Below are positions 5,308-5,921 of a stretch of DNA of 5,921 nt, one piece after another. Source of the stretch: Candidatus Zixiibacteriota bacterium. Lineage in GTDB: Bacteria; Zixibacteria; MSB-5A5; UBA10806. The stretch is from NCBI GenBank assembly GCA_003520965.1, contig DOTU01000015.1, forward strand, positions 1 to 5,921, given 5' to 3'. The notes below the pieces were generated by a model. The model was not told the DNA's origin. It was given only the letters and a program-made list of their open reading frames with translations, and did no database searches. Each line of letters opens with the position of its first letter. Position 1 is the stretch's first letter. Both the position numbers and the translations under genes were made by a program.

Positions 5308-5921
5308 ATGAGAGTAGATCGGCGAGATTTTTTGGAGAAGATGCTCAAATTCTCCGCCACGGCCGCCCTCTCCCCCACCATTTTCAGTCTGTTTGAAAAT
5401 GGCGAGATTGCGGCGCAAACACTCAGCCCACCACTCGATGAGGAAGCGATATCGGCTATCCTCACTAAGGCGCTGGCGCGTGGCGGCGATTTTAGCGAGG
5501 TCTATTACGAGGCCGTTAACTCCCTCACCTTGAATATGTCCGAAGGAGTTTTTTCCGAGGCAACTATCGGCTTTGGGGAAGGCACGGGCGTCAGAACTGT
5601 TGATGGCGTCAAGAACGGTTACGCCTATATCAACGGCATAGATCACAGCCAGGCGCTGGAGGCGGCCGGCACCTCGGCTTTCATCGCCTCCAATAATGGC
5701 GCGGGCCAGATTGCCAAGCCTGCTAAACGTCAATACCCCAATACAATCACGATGAAAATTCCTCTAGATCAGATCAAGGAAAGCCAGAAGATCGATTTGG
5801 TTCGCCAGGCTGATGCGGCCGCCAGGGCTTACAGCCCCTTGATCAAACAAGTTGATATCACCTATCTCGATTTCACTCAAAGGCGGCGAATCGCCAACTC
5901 CAACGGACTGCGAATCGAAAA
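5308..5921 (+). CDS. TldD/PmbA-family protein with Tat signal, N-terminal part
   Basis: The frame is open from the ATG at 5308 to the right edge (204 codons and two bases), so the C-terminal part is missing. AGGAGG at 5297-5302, five bases upstream, fixes the start. Residues 4-11 (DRRDFLEK) form a twin-arginine motif with Arg5-Arg6, followed by a mildly hydrophobic stretch (FSATAALSPTIFSLF) and a possible cleavage site near AAQ at about residue 37. This predicts folded export by the Tat system. Residues from about 50 onward (ALARGGDFSEVYYEA..., then GFGEGTGVRTVDGVKNGYAYING) match the N-terminal domain of TldD/PmbA (TldE) proteins, which act as heterodimeric metallopeptidases. The HExxxH zinc site that would tell a TldD-type from a PmbA-type subunit lies beyond the window. 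Classical TldD and PmbA are cytoplasmic, so the export signal marks a distinct branch. A partner subunit may follow downstream. By eye the coding sequence is GC-richer than the other genes. Confidence 0.85.
   Translation, partial: MRVDRRDFLEKMLKFSATAALSPTIFSLFENGEIAAQTLSPPLDEEAISAILTKALARGGDFSEVYYEAVNSLTLNMSEGVFSEATIGFGEGTGVRTVDGVKNGYAYINGIDHSQALEAAGTSAFIASNNGAGQIAKPAKRQYPNTITMKIPLDQIKESQKIDLVRQADAAARAYSPLIKQVDITYLDFTQRRRIANSNGLRIE

Noticed and set aside
5226..5733. Two minus-strand open frames (5226-5465 and 5284-5733) opposite the tldD/pmbA-like gene
   Set aside because: They are antisense shadows. The plus-strand frame has an AGGAGG site, a Tat signal and TldD/PmbA-like sequence, whereas the minus frames have low-complexity composition and no recognisable domain.

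Overview
The window reads as ordinary chromosome of a Gram-negative, probably uncultured environmental bacterium with moderate-to-low GC. The evidence is a multiheme c-type cytochrome lipoprotein, a PEP-CTERM surface protein with a sigma-54-type promoter, and a TldD/PmbA-family protein with a twin-arginine signal. Together these fit an FCB-type candidate phylum (Zixibacteria-like lineages come to mind), but that placement is a guess made without any database search. I see no phage, transposon, CRISPR array or obvious defence cassette.

Layout. At the left edge is the 5' end of a small membrane-protein gene on the minus strand. A divergent promoter region (about 111-341) separates it from a six-heme cytochrome lipoprotein gene on the plus strand (342-1373). 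A strong bidirectional terminator (1393-1421) closes that gene and the convergent minus-strand block. Read in its own direction, that block runs: tRNA-Ser(GCU) (4005-3917), an HXXEE-family membrane protein (3835-3341), an AlkD-like DNA alkylation repair protein (3265-2531) and a flippase-like integral membrane protein of the LPG-synthase transmembrane family (2487-1459). Upstream of the tRNA, also on the minus strand, is a single-gene unit encoding a PEP-CTERM protein (4837-4148) with its own terminator. A 467-base divergent intergenic region then leads to the tldD/pmbA-like gene on the plus strand (5308 to beyond the right edge).

How the parts relate. The genes do not form one recognisable pathway; they look like several independent transcription units. 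The best signals are regulatory. (1) The PEP-CTERM gene has a -24/-12 element correctly placed ahead of its Shine-Dalgarno, with a cluster of alternating GTTAT/ATAAC half-sites at an enhancer-like distance upstream. This fits the known link between PEP-CTERM systems and sigma-54 regulators. (2) Two genes (left-edge gene and flippase-like gene) have sigma-70-like promoters whose predicted start point falls on or next to the A of the ATG, suggesting leaderless mRNAs. (3) Inverted repeats lie between the divergent promoters at 111-341 and upstream of the tldD-like gene. I found no convincing undescribed multi-gene system.
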